Part shown: positions 17,500 to 25,834 of the stretch, in pieces
Layout of the letters: the number at the start of each line of letters is the position of its first letter
Numbering within the stretch: the stretch's first letter is position 1
DNA from: an uncultured Oscillospiraceae bacterium
Lineage (GTDB): Bacteria; Bacillota; Clostridia; Oscillospirales; Acutalibacteraceae
DNA length: 64,000 nt
Assembly: GCA_900544715.1 (NCBI GenBank)
Contig: UQWL01000008.1
Coordinates: 62,001 to 126,000, forward strand
Direction: 5' to 3'
Translations under genes and position numbers: made by a program
The notes under the pieces: generated by a model
What the model saw: only the letters and a program-made list of their open reading frames with translations
Told to the model about the DNA's origin: nothing
The model's database searches: none

Positions 17500-18365
17500 C
17501 CTGCCGCCCCCTTTCCACCCTTCAGGCGCAGGAGCTCCCCTTTCCCCTGCCCAACGGTATAAACACTGTCGCTCACAGGGAAACCGCGCTGTTTCAGCTC
17601 CATGAAAATGCGGGTCACCTGCGGGACGTTGAGCCCCATTTGAACAAGCTCCTCCCCCCGCGAATAAACCTCCGGCACCGGGCCATACATCGCAAGATGC
17701 GCCCGGTTCATCACAAGCACTTTAGTGGCGAGCTTCGCCACATCCTCCATGCTGTGCGAAACGAGCAGGACGGTGCTGCCCGTCTCCCGCTGGTAAGCCT
17801 TCACAAGCTCCAGGATCGTATCGCGCCCGCGCGGGTCGAGGCCGGCGGTGGGCTCGTCCAGAATCAGCACCTCCGGCTCCATCGCCATCACGCCCGCAAT
17901 CGCGGCGCGGCGCTTTTCCCCGCCGGAGAGGTCGAAGGGGGATTTTTCAAAATATGCCTCCTTGAGCCCGACGAACTGTGCGGCGCGGCGCACACGCTGA
18001 TCGATTTCCTCCTCGCTCAGGCCCATGTTTTTGGGGCCGAAGGCAATATCCGCATAAACCGTCGATTCAAAAAGCTGATATTCCGGGTATTGGAAGCAGA
18101 GCCCCACGCGAAATCGCACGCTCCGGAGCTTCGCCTTATCCGCCCAAATATCCTCCCCATCGAGCAGGATCTGCCCGGAGGTGGGCTGCAAAAGGCCGTT
18201 AAAATGCTGGATCAGCGTTGATTTGCCAGATCCGGTATGGCCGATCACGCCCACAAGCTCCCCCCGCTCGATGGCAAAGGAAACATCCTCCACAGCCGCG
18301 ACCTCAAACGGGGTGCCCTCCCCATAGCGGTATGTTACGTTTTTTGCCTCTAACACAACGGACAA
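17493..18365 (-). CDS. ecfA2: ECF transporter ATP-binding protein, second ATPase (EcfA2)
   Basis: ATPase of the ECF vitamin importer, 290 residues. Walker A GHTGSGKST, Q-loop CFQYPEYQLFE, signature DLSGGEKRR, Walker B VLILDEPTAGLDPRGR and the switch His (LLVSHSMED) are all present. The sequence opens with a TTG start (LEAKNVTYRYGEG follows) that has a G-rich site upstream. The 592 bp that separate it from ecfA1 are unusual, because these ATPase genes normally abut. The gap is filled by a non-coding repeat. Confidence 0.94.
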   Translation of the reverse strand: MSVVLEAKNVTYRYGEGTPFEVAAVEDVSFAIERGELVGVIGHTGSGKSTLIQHFNGLLQPTSGQILLDGEDIWADKAKLRSVRFRVGLCFQYPEYQLFESTVYADIAFGPKNMGLSEEEIDQRVRRAAQFVGLKEAYFEKSPFDLSGGEKRRAAIAGVMAMEPEVLILDEPTAGLDPRGRDTILELVKAYQRETGSTVLLVSHSMEDVAKLATKVLVMNRAHLAMYGPVPEVYSRGEELVQMGLNVPQVTRIFMELKQRGFPVSDSVYTVGQGKGELLRLKGGKGAAGC

Positions 18366-18466
18366 TTATGATTCCCCCAAAACAGACTTCAGATGTCAGG
18401 CCACAGATAACAGAACGACCACGTATTGTATGCTTGTCATACGAATGACCGAAGCCTGTCATCTGG

Positions 18467-18960
18467 TCAGCTTGTCGAAAAAGGTATATCGATTTTTCAA
18501 AATTCATAAAGATGATTTCGCAAAAGTTTTTTAAAAAATATTTTTAAGGTTATCAGTTGTAAATTACTCTGATAAAAACAAAAAGTTAAGCATGCGCTCA
18601 GGCCGCGCGGGCCCTTCCTTTTCCGTTCGGCCGGAAAAGGAAGCAAAAGGGGGCCGTTAAAAGCACGGCACTTCGGCAGCGGGAAGCGTTGATGCACGTT
18701 GAAACCTGTTCGGCGAGACGCCCAAAAACTCGCTGTGCTTGCGAAGCAACCGCATCCTCACCGGCGCTCAAACAATTTGGGCGCTCGTTTGTCCGCTTTG
18801 CGGTCAAATCCCCTCACGAGCCACGCCGTCAGACTCTGCAAATGCTGCCTCGGCCTTCCGCCAGCGTTCTGCGCTGCATTTAGATGTTCGTTTCGTAGGC
18901 TGATTCGCAACGAGGTTTTTTGTGCACTTTTTTCTTTCATCTGGCTTTTTCGACAGCCTA
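18467..18960 (+). repeat. 494-bp non-coding repeat element, copy A, between ecfA1 and ecfA2
   Basis: Begins TCAGCTTGTCGAAAAAGG and ends CTTTTTCGACAGCCTA, an inverted-repeat pair with a slightly degenerate right end. The body matches 49001-49471 block by block, for example GCATGCGCTCAGGCCGCGCG, AGCACGGCACTTCGGCAG, CCTCACGAGCCACGCCGTCA and CGTTCTGCGCTGCATTT. No shared long reading frame exists in the two copies. Short hairpins recur in both (CTTTTCC/GGAAAAG; CCGC-TTT-GCGG). The right end overlaps the TAG stop codon of ecfA1. The remaining 18366-18466 holds an imperfect inverted repeat CAGATGTCAGGC/GCCTGTCATCTG. Confidence 0.8.
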
Positions 18961-19809
18961 GGTATCCGATATCTGAGATGCAAGCGCGTCCACGCACTCT
19001 TCCACGGTCAGAATATCCGGCGGGAGTACCCAGCCCTCCCGCCGGAGCTCATCGGCAAGCTCCGCAGCCTGCGGTACATCGAGCCCCACGCGCTTCAATT
19101 CCTCCACCTGGGAGAAAACTTTATGCGGCGCGCCGTCCATCAGGATTTTGCCGTCATCCATCACAACGACGCGGCCCGCCCGCGCCGCCTCATCCATGAA
19201 ATGCGTGATGAGCACAATGGTAATGCCCTGCTCGCGGTTGAGGCGGCGGATGGTTTTCATCACTTCCGCGCGGCCACGCGGGTCGAGCATGGCGGTCGGC
19301 TCGTCGAGCACGATGCAATCCGGCTGCATGGCGATAATCCCGGCGATTGCAACGCGCTGCTTCTGCCCGCCGGAAAGGCGGTGCGGCTCCTTCTCGCGGA
19401 AATCATACATTTCCACAGAGCGCAATGCATCATCCACGCGCTGGCGGATTTCCCGCGGATCCACGCCCAGATTTTCCGGCCCAAAGGCCACATCCTCTTC
19501 CACAATGGTAGCGACGATCTGATTATCCGGGTTTTGAAACACCATGCCCACCGTTTGGCGGATCTCATATTTCATCGCCTCATCCGCCGTATCCATCCCA
19601 TCCACAAGCACATGGCCCTCTTCGGGGAGAAGGATCGCGTTGCAAAGCTTGGCAAGGGTTGATTTGCCGGAGCCGTTATGCCCGAGCACCGCCACGAATT
19701 CCCCTCTTTGCACGGAAAAATCCAAATGCTCGATGATGCGCGGAAGCGGTGTTTCCGTATCGCTGTCGTACCGGAAGCTGACGTTTTGAAATTCAATGAT
19801 ATTGTTCAT
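18958..19809 (-). CDS. ecfA1: ECF transporter ATP-binding protein, first ATPase (EcfA1)
   Basis: ATPase of the ECF vitamin importer, 283 residues. Walker A GHNGSGKST, Q-loop MVFQNPDNQIVA, signature RLSGGQKQR, Walker B CIVLDEPTAMLDPRGR and switch His (VLITHFMDEA) are all present. The Q-x-x-D-N-Q loop marks the EcfA1-type subunit. The last codons and the TAG stop lie at the end of repeat copy A, so the natural C-terminus may have been altered by the insertion. It is cotranscribed with the upstream methyltransferase and glmM. Confidence 0.95.
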   Translation of the reverse strand: MNNIIEFQNVSFRYDSDTETPLPRIIEHLDFSVQRGEFVAVLGHNGSGKSTLAKLCNAILLPEEGHVLVDGMDTADEAMKYEIRQTVGMVFQNPDNQIVATIVEEDVAFGPENLGVDPREIRQRVDDALRSVEMYDFREKEPHRLSGGQKQRVAIAGIIAMQPDCIVLDEPTAMLDPRGRAEVMKTIRRLNREQGITIVLITHFMDEAARAGRVVVMDDGKILMDGAPHKVFSQVEELKRVGLDVPQAAELADELRREGWVLPPDILTVEECVDALASQISDT

Positions 19810-19831
19810 GCGTTATAATCCTTTGATTTAA

Positions 19832-20710
19832 TCATTCCAGGCACGCGGGCCCGCGCCAGACCGCCGTTGCCCCGCAGGGCAGCGCCATTTGAGAGGCGGA
19901 GGCCGGAAGGCCGATTTCATCGGACGAAACGGCCCCGCCAAAGCGCGATTTTACCACCGCGCCCAGGATATACTGCATCACGGCCGGGGAAAGGCCGGTG
20001 GTATAGGAATTGACGAGCACCATCAGCGCATCCTCGGAGAGGACGCCCGTGCACAGCTCCACAAAGGAGTAGATTTTATCCTCCAGCTTCCAGATCTCCC
20101 CCGACGGCCCGCGCCCATAGGAGGGCGGATCCATGATGATGATATCATAGCGGTGGCCGCGGCGGATCTCCCGCTCGACGAACTTGACGCAGTCGTCAAC
20201 CATCCAGCGCACGGGCCTGCCCGCCAGCCCGGAGGCTGCCGCATTCTCCTTCGCCCAGGCAACCATGCCCCTGGAGGCATCCACATGCACCACCTCGGCG
20301 CCCGCCTCCAGGCAGGCAAGCGTTGCGCCGCCCGTATAGGCAAAGAGGTTGAGCACCTTCACCGGCCGACCGGCCGAGCGGATCACATGGCGCACCAAAT
20401 CCCAGTTGACCGCCTGCTCCGGGAAAAGCCCCGTATGTTTAAACCCCATCGTTTTAATGTTGAACCGCAGGGCGCGGTAGCCGATCTGCCACACATCAGG
20501 CAGCCCGCCATACACCTCCCACCGCCCGCCGCCCGATGACGAGCGCAGGTAGCGGGCGTTTGCCTTCCCCCACAGGGGGTGCGCCCGCTCTGTTTGCCAA
20601 ATCACCTGCGGGTCCGGGCGGATGAGGGTGATGTTCCCCCACCGCTCCAGACGCTCGCCGCACGAGCAGTCAATCAGTTCATAATCCTTCCAGCTCTCTG
20701 AAATCCGCAT
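19832..20710 (-). CDS. Class I SAM-dependent methyltransferase, RlmI/RlmK-like
   Basis: 292 residues. The SAM site is LNLFAYTGGATLACLEAGAE, then VHVDASRGMVAWAKENA, and the catalytic-type DPPSYGRG motif follows at about residue 200. FNIKTMGFKHTGLFPEQAVNWD is typical of proteins related to 23S rRNA m5C methyltransferases, but this protein lacks the N-terminal PUA domain of RlmI. The target is therefore uncertain. It starts 3 nt after the glmM stop, so it is translationally coupled. Confidence 0.82.
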   Translation of the reverse strand: MRISESWKDYELIDCSCGERLERWGNITLIRPDPQVIWQTERAHPLWGKANARYLRSSSGGGRWEVYGGLPDVWQIGYRALRFNIKTMGFKHTGLFPEQAVNWDLVRHVIRSAGRPVKVLNLFAYTGGATLACLEAGAEVVHVDASRGMVAWAKENAAASGLAGRPVRWMVDDCVKFVEREIRRGHRYDIIIMDPPSYGRGPSGEIWKLEDKIYSFVELCTGVLSEDALMVLVNSYTTGLSPAVMQYILGAVVKSRFGGAVSSDEIGLPASASQMALPCGATAVWRGPACLE

Positions 20711-20713
20711 CGA

Positions 20714-22063
20714 TCAAATTAACCTTTCCCGCACCACCTCGGCGATCGATTCGCCAAGGCGCTGAATTTGTTTCTCATCGCGCCCCTCGAGCATTACCCG
20801 CACGAGCGGCTCTGTGCCGGAGACGCGCACCAATACGCGGCCGTTATCGCCCAACTCCTCTTCGGCGGCGGCGATGGCAATTTTAATCTCCTCATCGCTG
20901 TCGAAACGCACCTTGCCGAAATTGGACACGCGCACATTGATGAGCACCTGTGGGAACACCTCCATGCAGGTGGCAAGCTCTGATACCTTCTTCCCGCTGC
21001 GTTTCATCACGCCGAGCAACTGGACGGCAGTGAGCTGGCCGTCACCGGTGGTTGCAAAATCGAGAAAGATCACGTGGCCGGACTGCTCGCCACCAATCGA
21101 ATAGCGGTGTTTGAGCATGTGCTCGAGCACATAGCGATCGCCCACCTTTGTGGTTTTGCACTGGATGCCGTTGTGTTCGCAGAACTGGAAGAAGCCCATA
21201 TTGCTCATCACCGTGACCACGGCGGCATCCTTGGCGAGCTGACCGCGCCGCTTCATATCGAGCGCACAGATAGCAATGATCTTATCGCCGTCAATAAGGC
21301 CGCCTTTTTCATCGATCACCAGCAGGCGGTCTGCGTCGCCGTCAAAGGCAAGTCCGATATCGCAGCCCTGCTCCACGGTGTAGGCTTGAAGCTGCTCCAA
21401 ATGCGTCGAGCCGCAGCGGTCGTTGATATTTACGCCATCCGGCTCCGCGCTGACGATGTGGCATTCCGCGCCGAGGGTGGTAAACAGTTCCTTAGCCGTG
21501 ACGGAGGCCGAGCCGTTTGCACAGTCGAGCGCTACCTTCAGCCCATCAAAACGCAGATTTGTTGTGGAGATGATATGGCCGATATAGTCGGAGAGCGCAT
21601 ACTGCGCGCGGGTGACCTTGCCGACCTCCCCGCCCACCTTGACGGGGGGAACGCGCGCTTCATCGAGGATGATCGCCTCAATCTCCTCCTCGAGCGCATC
21701 CGGCAACTTATAGCCATCCGATTTGAAAATTTTGATGCCGTTATATTCGCAGGGGTTGTGGCTGGCAGAGATCATCACGCCCGCATCGTAGCCGTATTTT
21801 GTGACGAGATAGGCGACCGCCGGCGTGGGGACAACGCCCAAAAGCAGCACGTCGGCGCCCACGGAGCAAAAACCAGCCGTGAGGGCAGCCTCCAGCATTT
21901 CCGAGGAAATGCGCGTATCCATGCCGATGAGGACACGGGGGCGGGAATGGGTGTCGTCCGTGAGCACCATAGCGGCCGCACGGCCGATTTGCATCGCGAG
22001 CTCACAGGTCAATTCGCTGTTGGCAACGCCGCGCGCGCCATCTGTACCGAAAAGTCTTCCCAT
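20714..22063 (-). CDS. glmM: Phosphoglucosamine mutase
   Basis: Interconverts glucosamine-6-phosphate and glucosamine-1-phosphate for peptidoglycan precursor synthesis. About 449 residues from MGRLFGTDGARG. The phosphoserine loop is SASHNP (about residue 102), the metal-binding loop is DGDADR, and the C-terminal phosphate-binding loop is RVSGTEPLVRVM. ATG 22063 is used because GGAGG lies 11 nt upstream; a TTG further out overlaps that site. Confidence 0.96.
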   Translation of the reverse strand: MGRLFGTDGARGVANSELTCELAMQIGRAAAMVLTDDTHSRPRVLIGMDTRISSEMLEAALTAGFCSVGADVLLLGVVPTPAVAYLVTKYGYDAGVMISASHNPCEYNGIKIFKSDGYKLPDALEEEIEAIILDEARVPPVKVGGEVGKVTRAQYALSDYIGHIISTTNLRFDGLKVALDCANGSASVTAKELFTTLGAECHIVSAEPDGVNINDRCGSTHLEQLQAYTVEQGCDIGLAFDGDADRLLVIDEKGGLIDGDKIIAICALDMKRRGQLAKDAAVVTVMSNMGFFQFCEHNGIQCKTTKVGDRYVLEHMLKHRYSIGGEQSGHVIFLDFATTGDGQLTAVQLLGVMKRSGKKVSELATCMEVFPQVLINVRVSNFGKVRFDSDEEIKIAIAAAEEELGDNGRVLVRVSGTEPLVRVMLEGRDEKQIQRLGESIAEVVRERLI

Positions 22064-22090
22064 TGAGAATAGCACCTCCAAAGTTAAATT

Positions 22091-22184
22091 TTAGATTTCA
22101 GACATTAGATTTCAGACGTGGGCGCAAAAACACTGCGCATTCCATGAGGCGCACGTATCTGACGTCTGTTGTCTGTTGTCTGTT
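22091..22184. repeat. Short tandem repeats between ruvB and glmM
   Basis: Two exact copies of a 13-bp unit TTAGATTTCAGAC spaced 14 bp apart (22091-22118), and three exact copies of GTCTGTT (22164-22184) abutting the ruvB stop. The remaining gap holds a weak hairpin. Confidence 0.7.
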
Positions 22185-23212
22185 TACAGCTCCAGCTTTT
22201 GCTGCCCCGGCATATCAATGCCGAGATGCCGGTATCCCGCGGGCGTGACAATCCTGCCGCGCGGCGTCCGGCTGAGAAAGCCGATTTGCATCAGATACGG
22301 TTCGTAAACATCCTCAATCGTGACCGCTTCCTCCCCAATCGCGGCGGCGATCGTTTCAAGCCCAACCGGGCCGCCGTTATAGTTGCGGATCATGGCGGTG
22401 AGCAGCAGCCGGTCGATGGAATCGAGCCCCAGGGGATCGATTTCCATGCGGTCGAGCGCCGCCTGGGCGTTTTCCGCATCGATCATACCGTTGCCGATCA
22501 CCTGCGCGAAATCCCGCGCCCGCTTTAAAAGCCGGTTGGCGATACGGGGCGTGCCCCGCGAGCGGGAGGCAATTTCCCGCGCGCCCTGCGTATCCACCTC
22601 AATGCCCAGAATGCCAGCGCTTCGGTTGACGATCTTGCCCAGTTCCTCCGGCGTGTAGAGCTCCAGGCGCAGAATCACGCCAAAGCGGTCGCGCAGAGGG
22701 GCGGTGAGCTGCCCTGCGCGAGTGGTCGCGCCCACGAGCGTGAAGCGCGGCAGATCAAGCCGGATCGATCGGGCGGATGGCCCCTTGCCGATGATGATAT
22801 CGAGTGCGTTATCCTCCATCGCCGGATAGAGCACCTCTTCCACGCTGCGGGAGAGGCGGTGGATTTCATCGATGAAGAGCACGTCGCCTTCACTGAGATT
22901 CGTCAGCAGCGCGGCAAGATCGCCGGGCTTTTCAATGGCCGGGCCGGAGGTCACACGCAGGTTTACCCCCATCTCATTGGCAATGATACCCGCAAGCGTT
23001 GTTTTGCCGAGGCCGGGCGGGCCGTAGAGCAGCACATGGTCGAGCGCCTCCCCGCGCCCGCGCGCCGCCTCTATATAAATACGCAGGTTCTCCTTAACTT
23101 TTTCCTGCCCGATATAATCTGTGAGCACCCGCGGGCGGAGCGAGGTTTCCAGATCCGCATCCTCCGGCACATAGTCTGGGGCGACGATGCGGTTTTCAAA
23201 ATCCGTATCCAT
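22184..23212 (-). CDS. ruvB: Holliday junction branch migration ATPase RuvB
   Basis: Hexameric AAA+ motor that drives branch migration with RuvA. 342 residues. Walker A GPPGLGKTTLA, Walker B LFIDEIHRL, the RuvB-specific GATTRAG sensor, and the C-terminal winged helix (LTAMIRNYNGGPVGLETIAAAIGEE) are all intact. It is separated from ruvA by a GNAT gene, unlike the usual ruvA-ruvB pair. Confidence 0.97.
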   Translation of the reverse strand: MDTDFENRIVAPDYVPEDADLETSLRPRVLTDYIGQEKVKENLRIYIEAARGRGEALDHVLLYGPPGLGKTTLAGIIANEMGVNLRVTSGPAIEKPGDLAALLTNLSEGDVLFIDEIHRLSRSVEEVLYPAMEDNALDIIIGKGPSARSIRLDLPRFTLVGATTRAGQLTAPLRDRFGVILRLELYTPEELGKIVNRSAGILGIEVDTQGAREIASRSRGTPRIANRLLKRARDFAQVIGNGMIDAENAQAALDRMEIDPLGLDSIDRLLLTAMIRNYNGGPVGLETIAAAIGEEAVTIEDVYEPYLMQIGFLSRTPRGRIVTPAGYRHLGIDMPGQQKLEL

Positions 23213-23230
23213 AATAGTATGACCGCCTTT

Positions 23231-23725
23231 TCAAGATTCCATAAGTTCAGTGCCCTGCCCGTCAAAAAGAGGCTTTACGAGATACAGGCAGGGGTTTTCT
23301 TTATTCCAGAGCGTTTCAAAAATTTCCAGCGGCTCAAAGCCGCAGGCAAGGTAAAACGCGCGCGTTTTCACATAAGAGGCGCTGCCAACCGTGTCGGCAA
23401 GCGTTTTGACCGTGAGATAGCGGTAGCCGCGCGCAAAATAGCTATGTGCGCACAGCCCCAATAAGGCGCGGCCAATGCCCTGGCGGTGATAGTCTGGCAG
23501 AACGCCCATTACGGCAATTTCACATGCCGCGTCGGTATGCTCCTCTGCGGCGAGAAAGCCAACGGGCTCCTCCCTATCCAACGCACAGAGGAAGAATTGT
23601 GCGCGGGCATTCTTTGCATACTGCCTGGCCGCTTTCCAGTCGCCAAACCACGCGGGCAGCGCATGTAAAATGCACAGGCAGATTTTCTCTTTGCGATCCG
23701 GGTCCAACACATGCCGGTATTCCAC
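23231..23725 (-). CDS. GNAT family N-acetyltransferase
   Basis: About 164 residues starting VEYRHVLDPDRKE at a GTG with AGGAGG six bases upstream (23732-23737). The acetyl-CoA loop is VLPDYHRQGIGRALL, and SASYVKTRAFYLACGFEPLE is the C-terminal GNAT strand. Substrate unknown. It lies between ruvA and ruvB in the same direction. It could be an acquired passenger of the ruv operon or take part in protein acetylation. No functional link is shown by the sequence. Confidence 0.82.
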   Translation of the reverse strand: MEYRHVLDPDRKEKICLCILHALPAWFGDWKAARQYAKNARAQFFLCALDREEPVGFLAAEEHTDAACEIAVMGVLPDYHRQGIGRALLGLCAHSYFARGYRYLTVKTLADTVGSASYVKTRAFYLACGFEPLEIFETLWNKENPCLYLVKPLFDGQGTELMES

Positions 23726-23794
23726 AGAGTTCCTCCTATTCGCCGCCGTGCCCATGAGGCGCGGAACAAGCGCAGTCAATCCATAAAAACGAAC

Positions 23795-24403
23795 TTATAA
23801 AGGGCGCGCCAACACCTTGAGCGCCCGTTTAATCAGCTCCTCCACCGGGAGGGAGCCATCCAGCTTGCCGACTGCAACGCTCGCCTCCGACTGCGCGTAG
23901 CCGAGCATCACGAGGGCGCTGACAGCCTCCGCCGCCGGCCCCGCCGCGTTGGCAGCCCCTGCCGCCTCCAGCTCAGGCGAGGAGAGCTGATCGGGAATCC
24001 CTTTGGCAAGCTTATCCTTGAGCTCCAGCACCACGCGCTGCGCGAGCTTCGGCCCCACGCCCTGCGCACGGGTGATGGATTTGCTATCCCCCGTGGCAAT
24101 GCACAAAGCGAGCTTTTCCGGCGAGAGCTCTGAAAGGATCGAAAGCGCGGCCTTTGGCCCCACGCCGGAAACGGAAATCAGCATTTTAAAGCACTCGAGC
24201 TCCGTTTCCCCGAAAAAGCCGAACAGGTCGAGCGCATCCTCACGGACGTTGAGGTAGGTGTAAAGCGTTACCTTGCCGCCCACAGGGCCCAATTGCTTTA
24301 AGGTGTTGAGCGTTGTCAGGCACTTGAAGCCCACACCGCTGCATTCGACGACCGCTGTGGTCGCGTCCGTATGGATGAGCGTACCGGTCACGCTGTAAAT
24401 CAT
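23795..24403 (-). CDS. ruvA: Holliday junction branch migration protein RuvA
   Basis: Tetrameric junction-binding protein, 202 residues. An N-terminal OB fold (MIYSVTGTLIHTDATTAVVE) is followed by two helix-hairpin-helix motifs (LISVSGVGPKAALSILS and ITRAQGVGPKLAQRVVLEL). After an acidic/Ala-rich linker the C-terminal RuvB-binding domain (SALVMLGYAQSEASVAV) follows. Its ATG overlaps the ruvC stop by 4 bp. Confidence 0.96.
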   Translation of the reverse strand: MIYSVTGTLIHTDATTAVVECSGVGFKCLTTLNTLKQLGPVGGKVTLYTYLNVREDALDLFGFFGETELECFKMLISVSGVGPKAALSILSELSPEKLALCIATGDSKSITRAQGVGPKLAQRVVLELKDKLAKGIPDQLSSPELEAAGAANAAGPAAEAVSALVMLGYAQSEASVAVGKLDGSLPVEELIKRALKVLARPL

Positions 24404-24912
24404 CGAACCTTCAGCCCCTTTTCCCTTAATTTCCCCATGAGCGAACCGCTCGCGTGCGCATGGCAGATGGCCATGGCGAGCGCATCGGCGGTATCGTCAG
24501 GCTTGGGGATCTCCGTGAGGTGGAGGATGAGCCGCGTCATCTCCTGCACCTGTTTTTTTTCTGCCCGGCCGTAGCCTACCACGCTCTGCTTGACTTGCAG
24601 GGGCGTGTATTCACAAACCTCCAGGCCGCACTTCTGCGCCGCGAGCATCAAAACGCCGCGCGCCTGGCCAACGTCGATTACCGTTTTTGCATTGCTGTTG
24701 AAAAAAAGCTTTTCAATCGACATCGCCTGTGGGGAATAGCGCTTCATAAGAAGCTCCGCCTCATCGTAAATCAGCTCCAGCCGCTGGCCGAAGGGCATGC
24801 CCGCGGGCGTGGTAATCGCGCCGTAATCCAAAACTTTAAAATGATTGTTTTCATAATCGATCACGCCCCAGCCCACGATTGCGTAGCCGGGATCGATCCC
24901 TAAAATGACCAT
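24400..24912 (-). CDS. ruvC: Crossover junction endodeoxyribonuclease RuvC
   Basis: Dimeric resolvase that nicks Holliday junctions, 170 residues. The acidic catalytic residues are visible in LGIDPGYAIVGWG (first Asp), the middle MSIEKLFF (Glu), and DDTADALAMAICH (C-terminal Asp pair). It is the first gene of the ruvCA-gnat-ruvB run. No LexA-type GAAC-N4-GTTC box was seen upstream. Confidence 0.96.
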   Translation of the reverse strand: MVILGIDPGYAIVGWGVIDYENNHFKVLDYGAITTPAGMPFGQRLELIYDEAELLMKRYSPQAMSIEKLFFNSNAKTVIDVGQARGVLMLAAQKCGLEVCEYTPLQVKQSVVGYGRAEKKQVQEMTRLILHLTEIPKPDDTADALAMAICHAHASGSLMGKLREKGLKVR

Positions 24913-24952
24913 GCGAAACCCCTTTGCAAAAAGTTGGATGATACGTTAGATT

Positions 24953-24981
24953 ATTTTACCACAAAAGCGCGTGCGGTTCAA
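24953..24981 (-). promoter_or_regulatory. Promoter of the ruvCA operon
   Basis: TTGAAC (24976-24981), 17 bp, TAAAAT (24953-24958) on the minus strand, about 40 bp upstream of ruvC. Confidence 0.6.
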
Positions 24982-25014
24982 TTACTCATTTTCAATACGG
25001 CCTGCTGATAAAAA

Positions 25015-25042
25015 CAGGACCGCGCTGTAGAGCGCAGTCCTG
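25015..25042 (-). terminator. Terminator after the decayed methyltransferase
   Basis: Stem CAGGACCGCGCT/AGCGCAGTCCTG with one mismatch, then TTTTTA on the minus strand. Confidence 0.7.
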
Positions 25043-25094
25043 AAGAAATCCCAAGGAGTGGAAAAAGGCCCATGATACAGGATGATCAAATTCG

Positions 25095-25705
25095 CTAAAC
25101 AACGATTTTGTTGGAAGAATGCACATGTTTCGGAATGCTGGGGTGTTCCTCCTCAAAGGTATAGGATTTAAATTGAAGAATTTTCCAATCGCTGTACAAC
25201 GCTTCCAATTCCCCGTCAGAAGCCAAACCGCCGGCAAAGGGAGCAATATCAACCGAGGGCGGAACCTGATCCGTGAATACCTGTATGAGGTGGATTCCGC
25301 CGATTTCCGTATTCTTTTTTGCCTGGGACAGAAACGTATGCCAACTTTTCCCAAACAAAATGGAGCGTTCCGAAGGATAGGATCAGATCATATGACTTTG
25401 TACCTTGAAAACTTGTATAAATCCTCCGCCCAGGCATTGATAAGCACGCCATTTTTTTGAGACAGCCTTTTTAGTTTGCCGATTGCATGTTCCGACAAAT
25501 CAAAAGCGTCAATTTTGGAAAATCCCTGCTTTGCAAGGTATAAGGAATTTCTGCCATCACCGCAGCCGGCATCAAGAACGCTCATAGATTTGTCAAACAG
25601 CGCTTCAAACGCGACAATCGTGTCATTGGGTTCCGAACCAAACAGAAAAACAGTATCATCTTCGTAGGTTGTTTCCCAATGCGGTACCTTCATTTTGCAG
25701 GTCAT
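25095..25705 (-). pseudogene. TehB-like SAM methyltransferase, broken by frameshifts
   Basis: Three consecutive fragments in three frames together resemble one methyltransferase of about 200 residues. The first (from 25705) has MSVLDAGCGDGRNSLYLAKQ (SAM motif I) and AFDLSEHAIGKLK. The second, near 25300-25390, reads SYDLILSFGTLHFV (motif IV region). The third, from about 25350 to 25095, reads WHTFLSQAKKNTEIGG to VHSSNKIVV. At least two frameshifts are needed to join them. Either the gene is dead or the assembly has indels. Relatives include tellurite-resistance-type TehB methyltransferases. Confidence 0.7.
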
Positions 25706-25777
25706 CCCTTTCCGGCAATTTCACTGTTATTTTCGCTTTACCAGCGGTTAGCCTCCATCTGCGAAAGCCATAACAAG

Positions 25778-25815
25778 GGGCTGATGCAAAATGCACAGCA
25801 TGATGCATCAGCCCT
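25778..25815 (-). terminator. Hairpin downstream of the uracil permease
   Basis: Perfect 11-bp stem GGGCTGATGCA/TGCATCAGCCC, 20 bp past the stop. The T-run on the minus strand is weak. Confidence 0.5.
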
Positions 25816-25834
25816 AGCCTTTTAAGGAAGAGGA

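Noticed and set aside
18598..19199. Short frames inside repeat copy A
   Set aside because: None is conserved in copy B; indels between copies shift every frame.
21074..22066. 330-codon plus-strand frame opposite glmM
   Set aside because: Shadow frame; glmM motifs are on the other strand.
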